From assembly GCF_019166065.1 (NCBI RefSeq), contig NZ_JAHTBN010000006.1, positions 1 through 64,000 of the forward strand: a stretch of 64,000 nt of DNA, written 5' to 3'. Source of the DNA: Candidimonas humi (GTDB lineage: Bacteria; Pseudomonadota; Gammaproteobacteria; Burkholderiales; Burkholderiaceae_B). The position numbers were made by a program, and so were the translations under genes. Below the pieces are notes generated by a model. The model did not search any database. It saw nothing but the letters and a program-made list of their open reading frames with translations, and had not been told where the DNA came from. Below are positions 7,521 to 16,385 of this stretch, in pieces. Every line of letters starts with the position of its first letter. The first letter of the stretch is position 1.

Positions 7521-9026
7521 ATGGAATTGCTACAACACCTTGCATTGGGCTTCGACGTCGCCCTGTCCCTGGATAACGTGCTGTATTGCCTGCTCGGCTG
7601 CCTGCTGGGCACCGCGATCGGCGTGCTGCCCGGCATCGGCCCGGTGCCCACCATCGCCATGCTGTTGCCCATTACCTATGTGCTGCCGCCCGTGGCGGGC
7701 ATCATCATGCTGGCCGGCATCTACTACGGCGCGGCCTACGGCGGTTCGACCACTGCCATTCTTATGGCCCTGCCGGGCGAAACCTCGGCCGTGGTCACGG
7801 TGCTGGACGGCCACCAGATGGCGCGCAACGGCCGGGCCGGCGCGGCCCTGGCCATCGCGGCCCTGGGCTCGTTCTTCGCCGGCTGCGTAGCCACCGTCGT
7901 CATCGCCGGCTTCGCGCCGCCGCTGGCCGAAGTCGCCTTCAAGTTCGGCCCTGCCGAATATTTCTCGCTGATGGTGCTGGGCCTGGTGGGCGCAGTGGTG
8001 CTGGCTTCGGGCTCGCTGGCCAAGGCCATCTGCATGATCTTGCTCGGCCTGCTGCTGGGCATGGTGGGCACCGACGTGAACTCGGGCGTGGCCCGCTACG
8101 ACTTCGGCATCCCCGAACTGCAGGACGGCATCGACTTCGCCGTGGTGGCCATGGGCGTGTTCGGCTTCGCCGAGATCATGAGCAACCTGGAACTGCGCGA
8201 CAAGCGCGTGCAACTGAGCAGCAAGGTCGGCTCTCTGTACCCCAACAAGCAGGAATTCAAGGAATCCTGGCCCGCGGTGGTGCGCGGCACGGCCCTGGGC
8301 TGCTGCCTGGGCATCCTGCCCGGCGGCGGCGCGGTGCTCTCGTCCTTCGCGTCCTATACGCTGGAAAAGAAGCTGTCCAAGACCCCCGAACGCTTCGGCC
8401 AGGGCGCCCCGGCCGGCGTGGCCGGCCCCGAATCGGCCAACAACGCGGGCTCGCAGGCATCCTTCATCCCGCTGTTGACCCTGGGCATCCCGGGCAACGC
8501 CGTGACGGCGCTGATGATCGGCGCGATGATGATCCACAACATCCAGCCCGGCCCCCAGGTCATGACCAGCCACCCGGACCTGTTCTGGGGCCTGATCGTG
8601 TCCATGTGGATCGGCAACCTGATGCTGGTGATCCTGAACCTGCCGCTGGTGGGCCTGTGGGTCAAGCTGCTGAACGTGCCCTACCGCATCCTGTTCCCGG
8701 CCATTCTGGTGTTCTGCACCGTCGGCGTGTATTCCCTGAACTACAACGTCTTCGACATCTATGTGACGGCAGCCTTCGGCCTGATCGGCTACATCTGGTC
8801 CAAGCTCAAGTGCGAAGGTGCACCGCTGCTGCTGGGCCTGGTGCTGGGCCCCATGATGGAAGAAAACTTCCGCCGCGCGCTGCTGCTGGCACGCGGGGAC
8901 TTCTCGACCTTCGTCACCCGTCCGCTGTCCCTGTCGCTGCTGGCTGTGACGGCCGTGCTGATCGTGATCGTGGCGCTGCCTTCGGTGAAGAGAAAGCGCG
9001 AAGAGGCCTTCGTCGACGAAGACTAA
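7521..9026 (+). CDS. tctA: TctA-family permease, first copy
   Basis: This is the large permease subunit of a tripartite tricarboxylate transporter, 501 residues with about a dozen membrane segments. Diagnostic blocks are GTAIGVLPGIGPVPTIAMLLP near residue 30, GIYYGAAYGGSTTAILMALPGE near 70, the internal repeat LPGGGAVLSSFASYTLEKK, and VAGPESANNAGSQASFIPLLTLGIPG. The substrate cannot be read from sequence. In such systems a periplasmic Bug/TctC receptor delivers a carboxylate; none is encoded next to it, so a distant receptor must be used. Confidence 0.95.
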   Translation: MELLQHLALGFDVALSLDNVLYCLLGCLLGTAIGVLPGIGPVPTIAMLLPITYVLPPVAGIIMLAGIYYGAAYGGSTTAILMALPGETSAVVTVLDGHQMARNGRAGAALAIAALGSFFAGCVATVVIAGFAPPLAEVAFKFGPAEYFSLMVLGLVGAVVLASGSLAKAICMILLGLLLGMVGTDVNSGVARYDFGIPELQDGIDFAVVAMGVFGFAEIMSNLELRDKRVQLSSKVGSLYPNKQEFKESWPAVVRGTALGCCLGILPGGGAVLSSFASYTLEKKLSKTPERFGQGAPAGVAGPESANNAGSQASFIPLLTLGIPGNAVTALMIGAMMIHNIQPGPQVMTSHPDLFWGLIVSMWIGNLMLVILNLPLVGLWVKLLNVPYRILFPAILVFCTVGVYSLNYNVFDIYVTAAFGLIGYIWSKLKCEGAPLLLGLVLGPMMEENFRRALLLARGDFSTFVTRPLSLSLLAVTAVLIVIVALPSVKRKREEAFVDED

Positions 9027-9080
9027 GCCTGTGCAGTCAAACCCGGCGGGCCTGTATCGGCCCGCCGGGAACCTAGACAA

Positions 9081-9113
9081 AAACGCCCGGCCTCATTGGC
9101 TGGGCGTTTTTTA
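9081..9113 (+). terminator. intrinsic terminator after tctA
   Basis: AAAACGCCCGGCC-TCATT-GGCTGGGCGTTTTTT forms a strong stem with a short loop and a run of T, 55 bases after the tctA stop. On the other strand an A-run precedes the stem, so it may also terminate the convergent matR transcript. Confidence 0.9.
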
Positions 9114-9149
9114 TTGTCGGGTCGCCACGTTTATTGTCGAGTCGCCACG
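9110..9149. repeat. 20-base tandem duplication beside the terminator
   Basis: TTTATTGTCGGGTCGCCACG (9110-9129) is followed directly by a copy differing at one base (9130-9149). The first copy includes the end of the terminator T-run. It lies 17 bases from the matR stop. Confidence 0.85.
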
Positions 9150-9165
9150 CGGCCGGTAGCAGGCT

Positions 9166-9870
9166 TCAGCCCGGCACGGACTCGCCGGCCGCGCGCAGGG
9201 TATTGAGCGAAGAGATCAAATCGCCGAAACGCTCGCCCTGCACCACCACGTGCTGGCGCAGCCGCTCGGCGGTGAGGTTGGAATCGCCCGCCTCCAGGGC
9301 CTCGAGCACGCCGCCGTGCTCGGCATAGGAATTGCCTATGCGGTCGCGCACGCGCAGTTGCAGGCGGCGATAGACCCGCAGCCTGCGATGCAATTGCAGG
9401 GCTTGCTCGGCCAGGTAAAGATTGTGGCTGGCGTGGTAGATGCCGGCATGGAACCGTGCATTGGCTTCGTAATAGGCGTCCAGGTCGTGGGCCTGCACGG
9501 CCGCGCCGCATTCCGCGTGCGCGGCGCGCAGCTCGGCAAGCTCCGGCTCGGTGATGCGTCGCGCGGCCAATCTGCCGCACATAGCCTCCAGTTCGGCCAT
9601 GACTTCGAACATTTCGCACAGGCGGCGCGGATCGACTTCGGCCACCACCGCACCGCGCCGCGGCCGCACATCCAGCAGGCCCGCCGAGCCGAGCTGGATC
9701 AGCGCCTCGCGCAAAGGGGTACGCGATACGCCGAAACTGGCCGCCAATTCCGCCTCGTCCAAGCGCCTGCCCGGCGCATATACACCCATGGCGATCTTTT
9801 CCTCGATCGCCTGGCGTAGCTGTTCGGAGCGTTTGAGTTTCATGCGCAAGGTGCCTGTTGGTTCGGACAT
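9166..9870 (-). CDS. matR: GntR/FadR (FCD) family regulator, probable MatR
   Basis: The 234-residue protein has an N-terminal winged helix-turn-helix (LRQAIEEKIAMGVYAPGRRLDEAELAASFGVSRTPLREAL, about residues 17-60). This is followed by an all-helical FCD effector domain with candidate metal-binding histidines in NARFHAGIYHAS, YAEHGG and LRQHV. It is divergent from a TRAP transporter and the malonate genes matA and matB, the arrangement described for MatR in rhizobia. It is therefore inferred to sense malonate or malonyl-CoA and control the operon. Function is from context; the family call is firm. Confidence 0.88.
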   Translation of the reverse strand: MSEPTGTLRMKLKRSEQLRQAIEEKIAMGVYAPGRRLDEAELAASFGVSRTPLREALIQLGSAGLLDVRPRRGAVVAEVDPRRLCEMFEVMAELEAMCGRLAARRITEPELAELRAAHAECGAAVQAHDLDAYYEANARFHAGIYHASHNLYLAEQALQLHRRLRVYRRLQLRVRDRIGNSYAEHGGVLEALEAGDSNLTAERLRQHVVVQGERFGDLISSLNTLRAAGESVPG

Positions 9871-9910
9871 TTTACGTCGCCCTACCGGGCTTACAAATTA
9901 TTGTGTTCCA

Positions 9911-9930
9911 ACAAAACAATTTTGTATACA
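9911..9930. promoter_or_regulatory. probable MatR operator
   Basis: The matR-matP intergenic region contains ACAAAA-CAA-TTTTGT (9911-9925), a perfect inverted repeat. It runs into TGTATACA (9923-9930), an 8-base palindrome close to the YGTMTKACR-type half sites bound by FadR-subfamily GntR proteins. The stretch 9890-9960 is strongly A/T-rich compared with its surroundings and should contain both divergent promoters. Confidence 0.55.
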
Positions 9931-9971
9931 TTTTTTAGGAAAAAATATACGATAAAAACTCGAGCACCAGA

Positions 9972-9990
9972 GGCACCGAGATTCGGTGCC
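9972..9990 (+). other. hairpin in the matP leader
   Basis: GGCACCGA-GAT-TCGGTGCC is a perfect 8-base-pair stem with a 3-base loop, and flanking CGAGC/GCTCG could extend it. It lies about 125 bases before the matP start, within the likely leader. No T-run follows, so it is not a simple terminator. Confidence 0.5.
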
Positions 9991-10114
9991 GGGCTCGAAC
10001 CGCGGCGGCCTCAGGACCAGGGCCGGCCCTCCGCTGTTACGGGCGCGCAGGCGTCCGGCATGGCCCAGAGGCTCACAAGAAAGCCGCGACAACCTTACAA
10101 GAGGAGCGATTGCA

Positions 10115-11158
10115 ATGGAGACAACAAGACGCCGCGTGATGCTGGGGTCGGTGGCCACACTGTCCATGTGGGTGGCCGGGCGCATGCCCGGGCTGGCCCA
10201 GGCGCACGCAGAAGGCACCACCACCCTGAAGATCTCGCACCAGTTCCCCGGCGGCACTCTCACCGAAGGGGACTTCCGCGACCGGCTTTGCCGCCGCTTC
10301 GCCATGGAAGTCGAAAAACGCACCAATGGCGCGCTCAAATTCCAGGTCTATCCGGGCTCGTCGCTCATGAAGACCACCGCACAGTTCAGCGGCCTGCGCC
10401 GCGGCGCGCTCGACATGAGCCTGTACCCCCTGCCCTATGCCGGCGGCGAGGTGCGCGAACTGAATATCGGCCTGATGCCGGGCCTGGTCACCTCGTACGC
10501 GCAGGGCGCGGCCTGGAAGAATGCTGAAATCGGCAAAGCGCTCACCAGTCTGCTGGCGGCCAAGGGCGTGGTCCTGGTGAGCTGGATCTGGCAGGCCGGC
10601 GGCGTGGCCAGCCGCTCCCGGCAACTAGTCAACCCCGAAGACGCCAAGGGCATGAAAGTGCGCGGCGGTAGCCGCGAAATGGACATGATCCTGAAGCAGG
10701 CGGGGGCCGCCGTGATCTCCGTGCCGTCCAACGAGCTGTATGCCGCCATGCAGACCGGCGCCATGGACGCCGCCATGACCTCGTCGACCAGCCTCATGTC
10801 CTTCCGTCTCGAAGAAGTCTCCAAGTTCCTGACCACGGGCCGCGACAAGGCCTATTGGTTCATGCTCGAGCCCCTGCTGATGTCCAAGAGCGTGTTCGAC
10901 CGCCTCAGCAAGCCGCAGCAGGACGCCATCATGCAGGTGGGCGCGGAAATGGAAGCCTTCGGCACCCAGGCCGCCAAGGCCGACGACCAGGCCGTGGCCG
11001 CCGCCTATACCAAGGCCGGCGCCAAGGTGGTGGACCTGGACCAGGCCGTGGTTGCCAAATGGCAGAGCATCGCCCGCGCCAGCGCCTGGAAGGACTATGC
11101 CAGCCGCTCGCAGGATTGCGCCCGCTTCCTGTCCCTGGCGGAAAAGGTCCAGGCGTGA
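10115..11158 (+). CDS. matP: TRAP transporter solute-binding protein (malonate, MatP)
   Basis: This is the periplasmic DctP-family receptor of a TRAP transporter, 347 residues. It starts METTRRRVMLGSVATLSMWVAG, a signal peptide with a twin-arginine-like TRRRVML motif, and is cleaved near AQAHA. The family block GMKVRGGSREMD carries the conserved arginine that grips a carboxylate, and KISHQFP lies at the mature N-terminus. GAGGAG precedes the ATG at 10115. Malonate specificity is inferred from cotranscription with matA and matB. The stop overlaps the next start. Confidence 0.9.
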   Translation: METTRRRVMLGSVATLSMWVAGRMPGLAQAHAEGTTTLKISHQFPGGTLTEGDFRDRLCRRFAMEVEKRTNGALKFQVYPGSSLMKTTAQFSGLRRGALDMSLYPLPYAGGEVRELNIGLMPGLVTSYAQGAAWKNAEIGKALTSLLAAKGVVLVSWIWQAGGVASRSRQLVNPEDAKGMKVRGGSREMDMILKQAGAAVISVPSNELYAAMQTGAMDAAMTSSTSLMSFRLEEVSKFLTTGRDKAYWFMLEPLLMSKSVFDRLSKPQQDAIMQVGAEMEAFGTQAAKADDQAVAAAYTKAGAKVVDLDQAVVAKWQSIARASAWKDYASRSQDCARFLSLAEKVQA

Positions 11159-11712
11159 GCGGCGGTGTCTCCCTGGATGCGGTGGCGGAAGCGGCACTGA
11201 CTGTGCCGCCCGCGCTGACCGTGCTGGACCGCTGGCTGCAGCGGGTCAGCACGGTGCTGCGCGTGGTCTGCATGCTGGCCATGATCGCGGCCGCCGCGAT
11301 ACTCAGCTACAGCGTGTTCGCGCGCCACGTGCTGAAACTGGCCAGCGACTGGCAGGACGAGGCTTCGGTCTTCCTGCTGGTCGGCGCCACCTTCGTGTCT
11401 TCGGCATACGTGCAGCGCCAGCGCGGCCACATCGGCATCGAGGCGCTGACCACCCTGCTGCCGGCGCGCGTCAATCACGTACGCCGCGTCCTGGTCGACA
11501 TCGCAAGCCTGCTGTTCTGCACTTTCTTCGCCTGGAAATCGTGGACGCTGTTCCACGAGGCCTGGGTCGACGGCCAGATCAGCGACTCCACCTGGGGTCC
11601 GCCGCTGTCGATACCCTACGGCCTCATGGCCGGCGGCATGACTTTGCTGTGCCTGCAGTTGCTGGTGCAGGTGATGTCCGGAATCACCGGGCGGGAGACG
11701 CCTCATGACTGA
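11155..11712 (+). CDS. matQ: TRAP transporter small permease (MatQ)
   Basis: This DctQ-family subunit of 185 residues has four hydrophobic segments, with the typical core VFARHVLKLASDWQDEASVFLLVGATFVSSAYVQRQRGHIGIE. The GTG at 11155 overlaps the matP stop codon (GTGA), which indicates translational coupling and fixes the start; upstream in-frame sequence is inside matP. Its last eight bases overlap matM. Confidence 0.9.
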   Translation: MSGGVSLDAVAEAALTVPPALTVLDRWLQRVSTVLRVVCMLAMIAAAAILSYSVFARHVLKLASDWQDEASVFLLVGATFVSSAYVQRQRGHIGIEALTTLLPARVNHVRRVLVDIASLLFCTFFAWKSWTLFHEAWVDGQISDSTWGPPLSIPYGLMAGGMTLLCLQLLVQVMSGITGRETPHD

Positions 11713-13048
11713 CCTCTCGATGGGGCTGCTGTATGGCGGCGCGACGCTGGCCGTGATGTTCACGGGCATGCCCATCGCCTTCGCGCTGGGCGCGGTGGCC
11801 CTGGTGTTCATGTACGCATTCATGCCGGTGTCGTCGCTCGACATGGTGACGCAGAATGTCTACGAAGAAATGGCCAGCATCACGCTATTGAGTATTCCGC
11901 TGTTCATACTCAAGGGCGCGGCAATCGGGCGTTCACCGGCGGGACAAGACTTGTACCTTGCGCTGCACGCCTGGATGCGGCGCATCCCGGGCGGCCTGGG
12001 CATCGCCAACGTCGTGGCCTGCGGCCTGTTCGCGGCCATGGCCGGCTCCAGTCCCGCCACCTGTTCGGCCATAGGCAGCGCGGGCATCCCGGAAATGCGC
12101 AAGCGCGGCTATTCGCCAGGCTTCGCGGCGGGCATCATCGCCGCCGGCGGCACCCTGGGCATATTGCTGCCGCCGTCCATCACCATGATTCTGTATGCCG
12201 TGGCCGCGGAACAGTCGCTGGGCAGGCTGTTCCTCGCGGGCATCGTGCCCGCGCTGCTGCTGATCGCCCTGTTTTCCTGCTACACGGCATGGCGCTACCG
12301 GCACGAATACAGCGTCGCCGAGGCCGCCCTGCAACGCCACGGCACGACCTCGCCCTTCCCCAAGGAAGCGCCCATGTCGCGGCGGGACAAGATGGCCATG
12401 CTGCCGCGCGTGCTGCCCTTCGTGATCCTGCTGATCGGGGTGATGGTGGCGCTTTACGGGGGCTACGCCACGCCGTCGGAAACGGCCGGCCTGGGCGCCC
12501 TGCTGGCGCTGGGCCTGATCGCCGGCATATACCGCATATGGCGGCCCAGGCAGCTCGAGCCGATACTGTCGGCGACACTGAAAGAGTCGACCATGCTGAT
12601 GATGATCATCGGCATGTCGCTGCTGTACTCTTATGTGATGAGCTATCTGCACATCAGCCAGTCCACGGCGCAATGGATCGTCGGCATGCACATGTCGCGC
12701 TGGCTGCTGCTGGCATCCATCCTGGTGCTGGTGATCATGCTGGGGTTCTTCCTGCCGCCGGTCAGCATTATTTTGATGACCGCGCCCATCATCCTGCCGC
12801 CGCTCAAGGCCGCGGGCTTCGACCTGGTGTGGTTCGGCGTGATCATGACCATCGTCATGGAACTGGGCCTGATCCATCCGCCGGTGGGGCTGAATATTTT
12901 CGTCATCAAGAACACCGCGCCCGATATCGCGCTGCGCGATATCGTCTGGGGCGTCATGCCTTTCGTGGCGCTGATGCTGCTGGCGGTGGTGCTGATCTGC
13001 GCGTTCCCGGCAATTTCCCTGTGGCTGCCGAAAATATTGATGGGTTGA
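11705..13048 (+). CDS. matM: TRAP transporter large permease (MatM)
   Basis: This DctM-family subunit of 447 residues has about twelve membrane helices. It uses the inward sodium gradient to import the solute brought by the receptor. Blocks SIPLFILKGAAIGRS, ANVVACGLFAAMAGSSPATCSAIGS, GTLGILLPPSITMILYAV, ATPSETAGLGALLAL and ELGLIHPPVGLNIFV match the family. It overlaps matQ and is followed after 45 bases by matA. A 904-codon open frame on the opposite strand is not coding. Confidence 0.95.
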   Translation: MTDLSMGLLYGGATLAVMFTGMPIAFALGAVALVFMYAFMPVSSLDMVTQNVYEEMASITLLSIPLFILKGAAIGRSPAGQDLYLALHAWMRRIPGGLGIANVVACGLFAAMAGSSPATCSAIGSAGIPEMRKRGYSPGFAAGIIAAGGTLGILLPPSITMILYAVAAEQSLGRLFLAGIVPALLLIALFSCYTAWRYRHEYSVAEAALQRHGTTSPFPKEAPMSRRDKMAMLPRVLPFVILLIGVMVALYGGYATPSETAGLGALLALGLIAGIYRIWRPRQLEPILSATLKESTMLMMIIGMSLLYSYVMSYLHISQSTAQWIVGMHMSRWLLLASILVLVIMLGFFLPPVSIILMTAPIILPPLKAAGFDLVWFGVIMTIVMELGLIHPPVGLNIFVIKNTAPDIALRDIVWGVMPFVALMLLAVVLICAFPAISLWLPKILMG

Positions 13049-13093
13049 ACGCGACATCAATGCGAGCCATATGTAGCATGTAGCGAGGTCGAA

Positions 13094-14551
13094 ATGAAGG
13101 ATGTACCGTTGCCTGAAGGGCGCGCGGACGCCGCGCAGCGCAGGAAGCCCTGGCTGGCCGACAGGCTGAGTTCCTGGCTGGGCCACGGCAGGAAGCGCCC
13201 TGCCGCGATCGGGGCCGACGCTGCGGCGGCCGGCGCCCCGGCCGAGCCGCTGTCTGCGCGCGAAGAGCGGGAATTGCGCGGCGCGTTGCGCTTGTGCCTG
13301 CAGGCGCGCCAGACCGACAGCGTGGCGGCCGAGGCCACCGCGCAGTTCATGCGCCGCTACCAGGAAAGCGGCATGGCGCGGCGCACCGAGCTGCTGCGCG
13401 TGCTGGCGCTCGAATGCAGCGAGCAGGCGGGTACCCCCGGCACCTCGTCGGCCACGCTGGCCGGCGCGCTGGCGGGCACGCGGGTGCGCTTCTTCAAGCG
13501 CTTCAACACGCTGTCCGGCGGCCTGCCGTTCCTGGTCGGGCTGCGCGCCGACATGCTGCGGCACCGCAAGGAAATTCCGCAGCTCGTTCCTTTGGAAGAA
13601 GACCTGGGCGGCCTGTTCTCGACCTGGTTCGACGTAGGCTTCCTGGAACTGCGGCCCATCACCTGGGATTCGCCCGCTTCCCTGCTCGAAAAACTGATGC
13701 GCTACGAGGCGGTGCACGAAATATCGTCGTGGGCCGACTTGCGCAACCGGCTCGATTCGGACCGGCGCTGCTATGCGTTCTTCCATCCGCGCTGGCCCAG
13801 CGAGCCGCTGATCTTCGTGGAAGTTGCCTTCCTGCCCGAGATGGCCGGCAACGTCCAGGCGCTGCTGGACGAGAACGCGCCGGTGGAAGACCTGCGTAAA
13901 GTGCGCTGGGCCATTTTCTATTCCATCTCGAATACGCAGCCGGGGCTGCGCGGCGTCAGCTTCGGCAATTTCCTGCTCAAGCGCGTGATCGACGAATTGC
14001 GCAGCGAATTTCCGAAACTGTCCAGCTTCGCCACCCTGTCCCCCATCCCCGGATTCAACGACTGGCTGCGCAAGCTCGACGAGGCCCAGGCACAGGAATA
14101 TATCGGCGCCCCGACCGCCAAGAAACTCAAGAAAATCGACGCCGGCTTCTCCCTGCCCACAGGCGCCGCGCTGCCCGCCTGGCTGCAGGAACGCGACGCG
14201 GCCGAGGCCGCGGCCAAGGACGCGGGCGAGACCGCCCGCCCGGCAGACAAAAGCGCGGCCGCCAACGCGCAGGCGCTGCGGCGCGACGCCGCATTGCGGC
14301 TGGCGGCGCATTATCTTGCCCGCGAAACCGACCGGGGCATGCCGCTGGATCCCGTGGCCCGTTTCCACCTCGGCAACGGCGCCCGCATCGAACGCCTGAA
14401 CTGGCAGGCGGACATGTCGAAAAAAGGCTTGCGGCAATCCGGCGGCCTGATGGTCAACTACCTCTATGATCTCGACGAACTGGACGGCAATTTGCGAAAA
14501 TTGGCCGAAGGCCAGCCGGCGGTCGGCCGCGCCGTGGGGAAACTGCTGTAG
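13094..14551 (+). CDS. matA: malonyl-CoA decarboxylase
   Basis: This enzyme converts malonyl-CoA to acetyl-CoA and CO2, completing malonate breakdown. The 485-residue protein matches the single-subunit MCD/MatA family. The helical N-terminal half contains FNTLSGGLPFLVGLRADML, and the GNAT-like C-terminal catalytic half contains CYAFFHPRWPSEPLIFVEVAF, ISNTQPGLRGVSFGNFLLK and FATLSPIPGFNDWL. ARFHLGNGARIERLNWQAD provides the conserved catalytic histidine. The first 35 residues are variable, as usual. It is not the multi-subunit MdcA-E type of malonate decarboxylase. Confidence 0.95.
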   Translation: MKDVPLPEGRADAAQRRKPWLADRLSSWLGHGRKRPAAIGADAAAAGAPAEPLSAREERELRGALRLCLQARQTDSVAAEATAQFMRRYQESGMARRTELLRVLALECSEQAGTPGTSSATLAGALAGTRVRFFKRFNTLSGGLPFLVGLRADMLRHRKEIPQLVPLEEDLGGLFSTWFDVGFLELRPITWDSPASLLEKLMRYEAVHEISSWADLRNRLDSDRRCYAFFHPRWPSEPLIFVEVAFLPEMAGNVQALLDENAPVEDLRKVRWAIFYSISNTQPGLRGVSFGNFLLKRVIDELRSEFPKLSSFATLSPIPGFNDWLRKLDEAQAQEYIGAPTAKKLKKIDAGFSLPTGAALPAWLQERDAAEAAAKDAGETARPADKSAAANAQALRRDAALRLAAHYLARETDRGMPLDPVARFHLGNGARIERLNWQADMSKKGLRQSGGLMVNYLYDLDELDGNLRKLAEGQPAVGRAVGKLL

Positions 14552-14670
14552 GGCCTGTCCGCGCCGCCGTCTCACGCGTAAGAAAGCGCGCCGGGAGCCA
14601 GAGCCGTGAATACCAAGCCCGCCTGCGCCCCGCCGCGATAAAACCAATACTTCTTCTTGCCCAAATCATC

Positions 14671-16212
14671 ATGACTACAGAAAAAAACGCCAATCTCTAC
14701 GCCCTGCTCGCCACCGGCTTTCCCAAGGACCGCAACGGCTGCTGCATCGAGACCCATGACGGCCTCTACTACAGCTGGGACGACCTCGAACAAGCCACCG
14801 CCAAGCTGGCCAATCTGCTGGCCGGCCTGAAGCTGCCGGCGGGCTCGCGGGTCGCGGTACAAGTCGAGAAATCGCCCGAGGCCCTGTTCCTGTACCTGGC
14901 CACGCTGCGCGCGGGCCTGGTGTACCTGCCGCTGAACACCGCGTATCGCGCGGCCGAAATGGACTACTTCATCGACAATGCCAGGCCGGCCGTCGTCGTG
15001 TGCACCACGGCCAATCTGCCGTGGGTCGAGCCGCTGGCGAAAAAGCACGGCGCCCGCAAGGTCTATACGCTCGAGACCGACCGCAGCGGCACCCTGCTGG
15101 AACAAGCCGCGAGCTTGCCGGGCCGCTTCAAGACCGCGGCGAGCAAGCCGGGGGATATCGCCGCGATCCTGTATACCTCGGGCACCACGGGGCGCAGCAA
15201 GGGCGCCATGCTGACGCACGGCAACCTGTCATCCAACGCCCTCGTGCTGCACAAGTACTGGGGCTGGTCGCGCCAGAAGCGCGGCAGCGACGTGCTGCTG
15301 CATACCCTGCCGATATTCCACGTGCACGGCCTGTTCGTCGCCAGCCATTGCGCCCTGCTGTCGGGCAGCAAAATGATCTGGCTGCCCAAATTCGACGCCG
15401 GCGAAGTCGTCCGCCGCCTGCCGCAGGCCACCGTGTTCATGGGCGTCCCGACGTATTACGTGCGCCTGCTGGCCGATCCCGGCTTCAACCGCGCCGCGTG
15501 CCGCCGCATGCGCCTGTTCATCTCGGGCTCCGCCCCGCTGCTGACGGAAACCTTCCAGACCTTCCAGGCGCGCAGCGGCCACACCATACTCGAACGCTAC
15601 GGCATGTCCGAGACCATAATGCTGACCTCGAACCCCTACGACGGCGTCGCCGCAGAAGTGCGCCACGGCGGCACGGTCGGCCTGCCCCTGCCGGGAGTCC
15701 GGCTGCGCGTGGTCGACGATGCGGGCCAGCCTTGCGGCACCGACGGCATCGGCCACATCCAGGTGCAAGGGCCGAATGTCTTCGCGGGCTACTGGCAGAT
15801 GCCCGAAAAGACCCGCGAGGAATTCACCGAGGACGGCTATTTCCGCACCGGGGACGTCGGCAAGATCGACGCCCAGGGCTATGTCACCATCATCGGCCGG
15901 TCCAAGGACCTGATCATTTCGGGCGGCTACAACGTCTATCCCAAAGAAATCGAAAGCTTTCTCGACGAAATACCCGGCGTGGCGGAATCCGCGGTGATCG
16001 GCGTGCCGCACCCCGATTTCGGGGAAGCCGTGGTGGCAGTGGTGGTGCCCCGGCCAGGCGCCAAGCCGGACGCGCAAGAACTGATACGGCAGCTCAAGGA
16101 CAAGATCGCCAACTTCAAGGTGCCCAAGCAGATCCACTTGGCGGCCGAGCTGCCGCGCAACACCATGGGCAAGGTGCAGAAGAACGTACTGCGCAAACAG
16201 TACGGCGAGTAA
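14671..16212 (+). CDS. matB: malonyl-CoA synthetase MatB
   Basis: MatB activates malonate with ATP and CoA to malonyl-CoA, feeding MatA. It is an ANL-superfamily adenylating enzyme of 513 residues. The P-loop-like motif YTSGTTGRSKG is at residues 168-178; LERYGMSET, GYFRTGDVGKID, IIGRSKDLIISGGYNVYP and the C-terminal catalytic-lysine block PRNTMGKVQKNVLR follow. FHVHGLFVASH near residue 215 is typical of malonyl-CoA synthetases. It lies 119 bases after matA in the same orientation. Confidence 0.93.
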   Translation: MTTEKNANLYALLATGFPKDRNGCCIETHDGLYYSWDDLEQATAKLANLLAGLKLPAGSRVAVQVEKSPEALFLYLATLRAGLVYLPLNTAYRAAEMDYFIDNARPAVVVCTTANLPWVEPLAKKHGARKVYTLETDRSGTLLEQAASLPGRFKTAASKPGDIAAILYTSGTTGRSKGAMLTHGNLSSNALVLHKYWGWSRQKRGSDVLLHTLPIFHVHGLFVASHCALLSGSKMIWLPKFDAGEVVRRLPQATVFMGVPTYYVRLLADPGFNRAACRRMRLFISGSAPLLTETFQTFQARSGHTILERYGMSETIMLTSNPYDGVAAEVRHGGTVGLPLPGVRLRVVDDAGQPCGTDGIGHIQVQGPNVFAGYWQMPEKTREEFTEDGYFRTGDVGKIDAQGYVTIIGRSKDLIISGGYNVYPKEIESFLDEIPGVAESAVIGVPHPDFGEAVVAVVVPRPGAKPDAQELIRQLKDKIANFKVPKQIHLAAELPRNTMGKVQKNVLRKQYGE

Positions 16213-16385
16213 GCAGTACGGCGAACAAGCGGGGGCGCGCCGGCAGCAATAAGCCATGGCGATGCGTAACGGCGATGGTGGCGATGAGGTAATCTAATAC
16301 CCCTAGCACCTCGCCATCCCGATCCCCTTACGCGGATATTCGCATATCCAGGCAAGGGATCGCACTCATCACCGGAGATTCCGCA

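Noticed and set aside
9985-10000. A tRNA T-loop-like GGTTCGAGCCC on the minus strand.
   Set aside because: No pairing T-stem, anticodon arm or acceptor stem could be built around it.
11933-14647. A 904-codon open frame on the minus strand across matM and matA.
   Set aside because: It is antisense to two well-conserved genes, has arginine/glutamine/histidine-rich low-complexity sequence and no domain; it arises from high GC content.
16213-16385. Possible terminator or small gene between matB and the dehydrogenase.
   Set aside because: Only weak, imperfect inverted repeats are present and no T-run; nothing could be supported.
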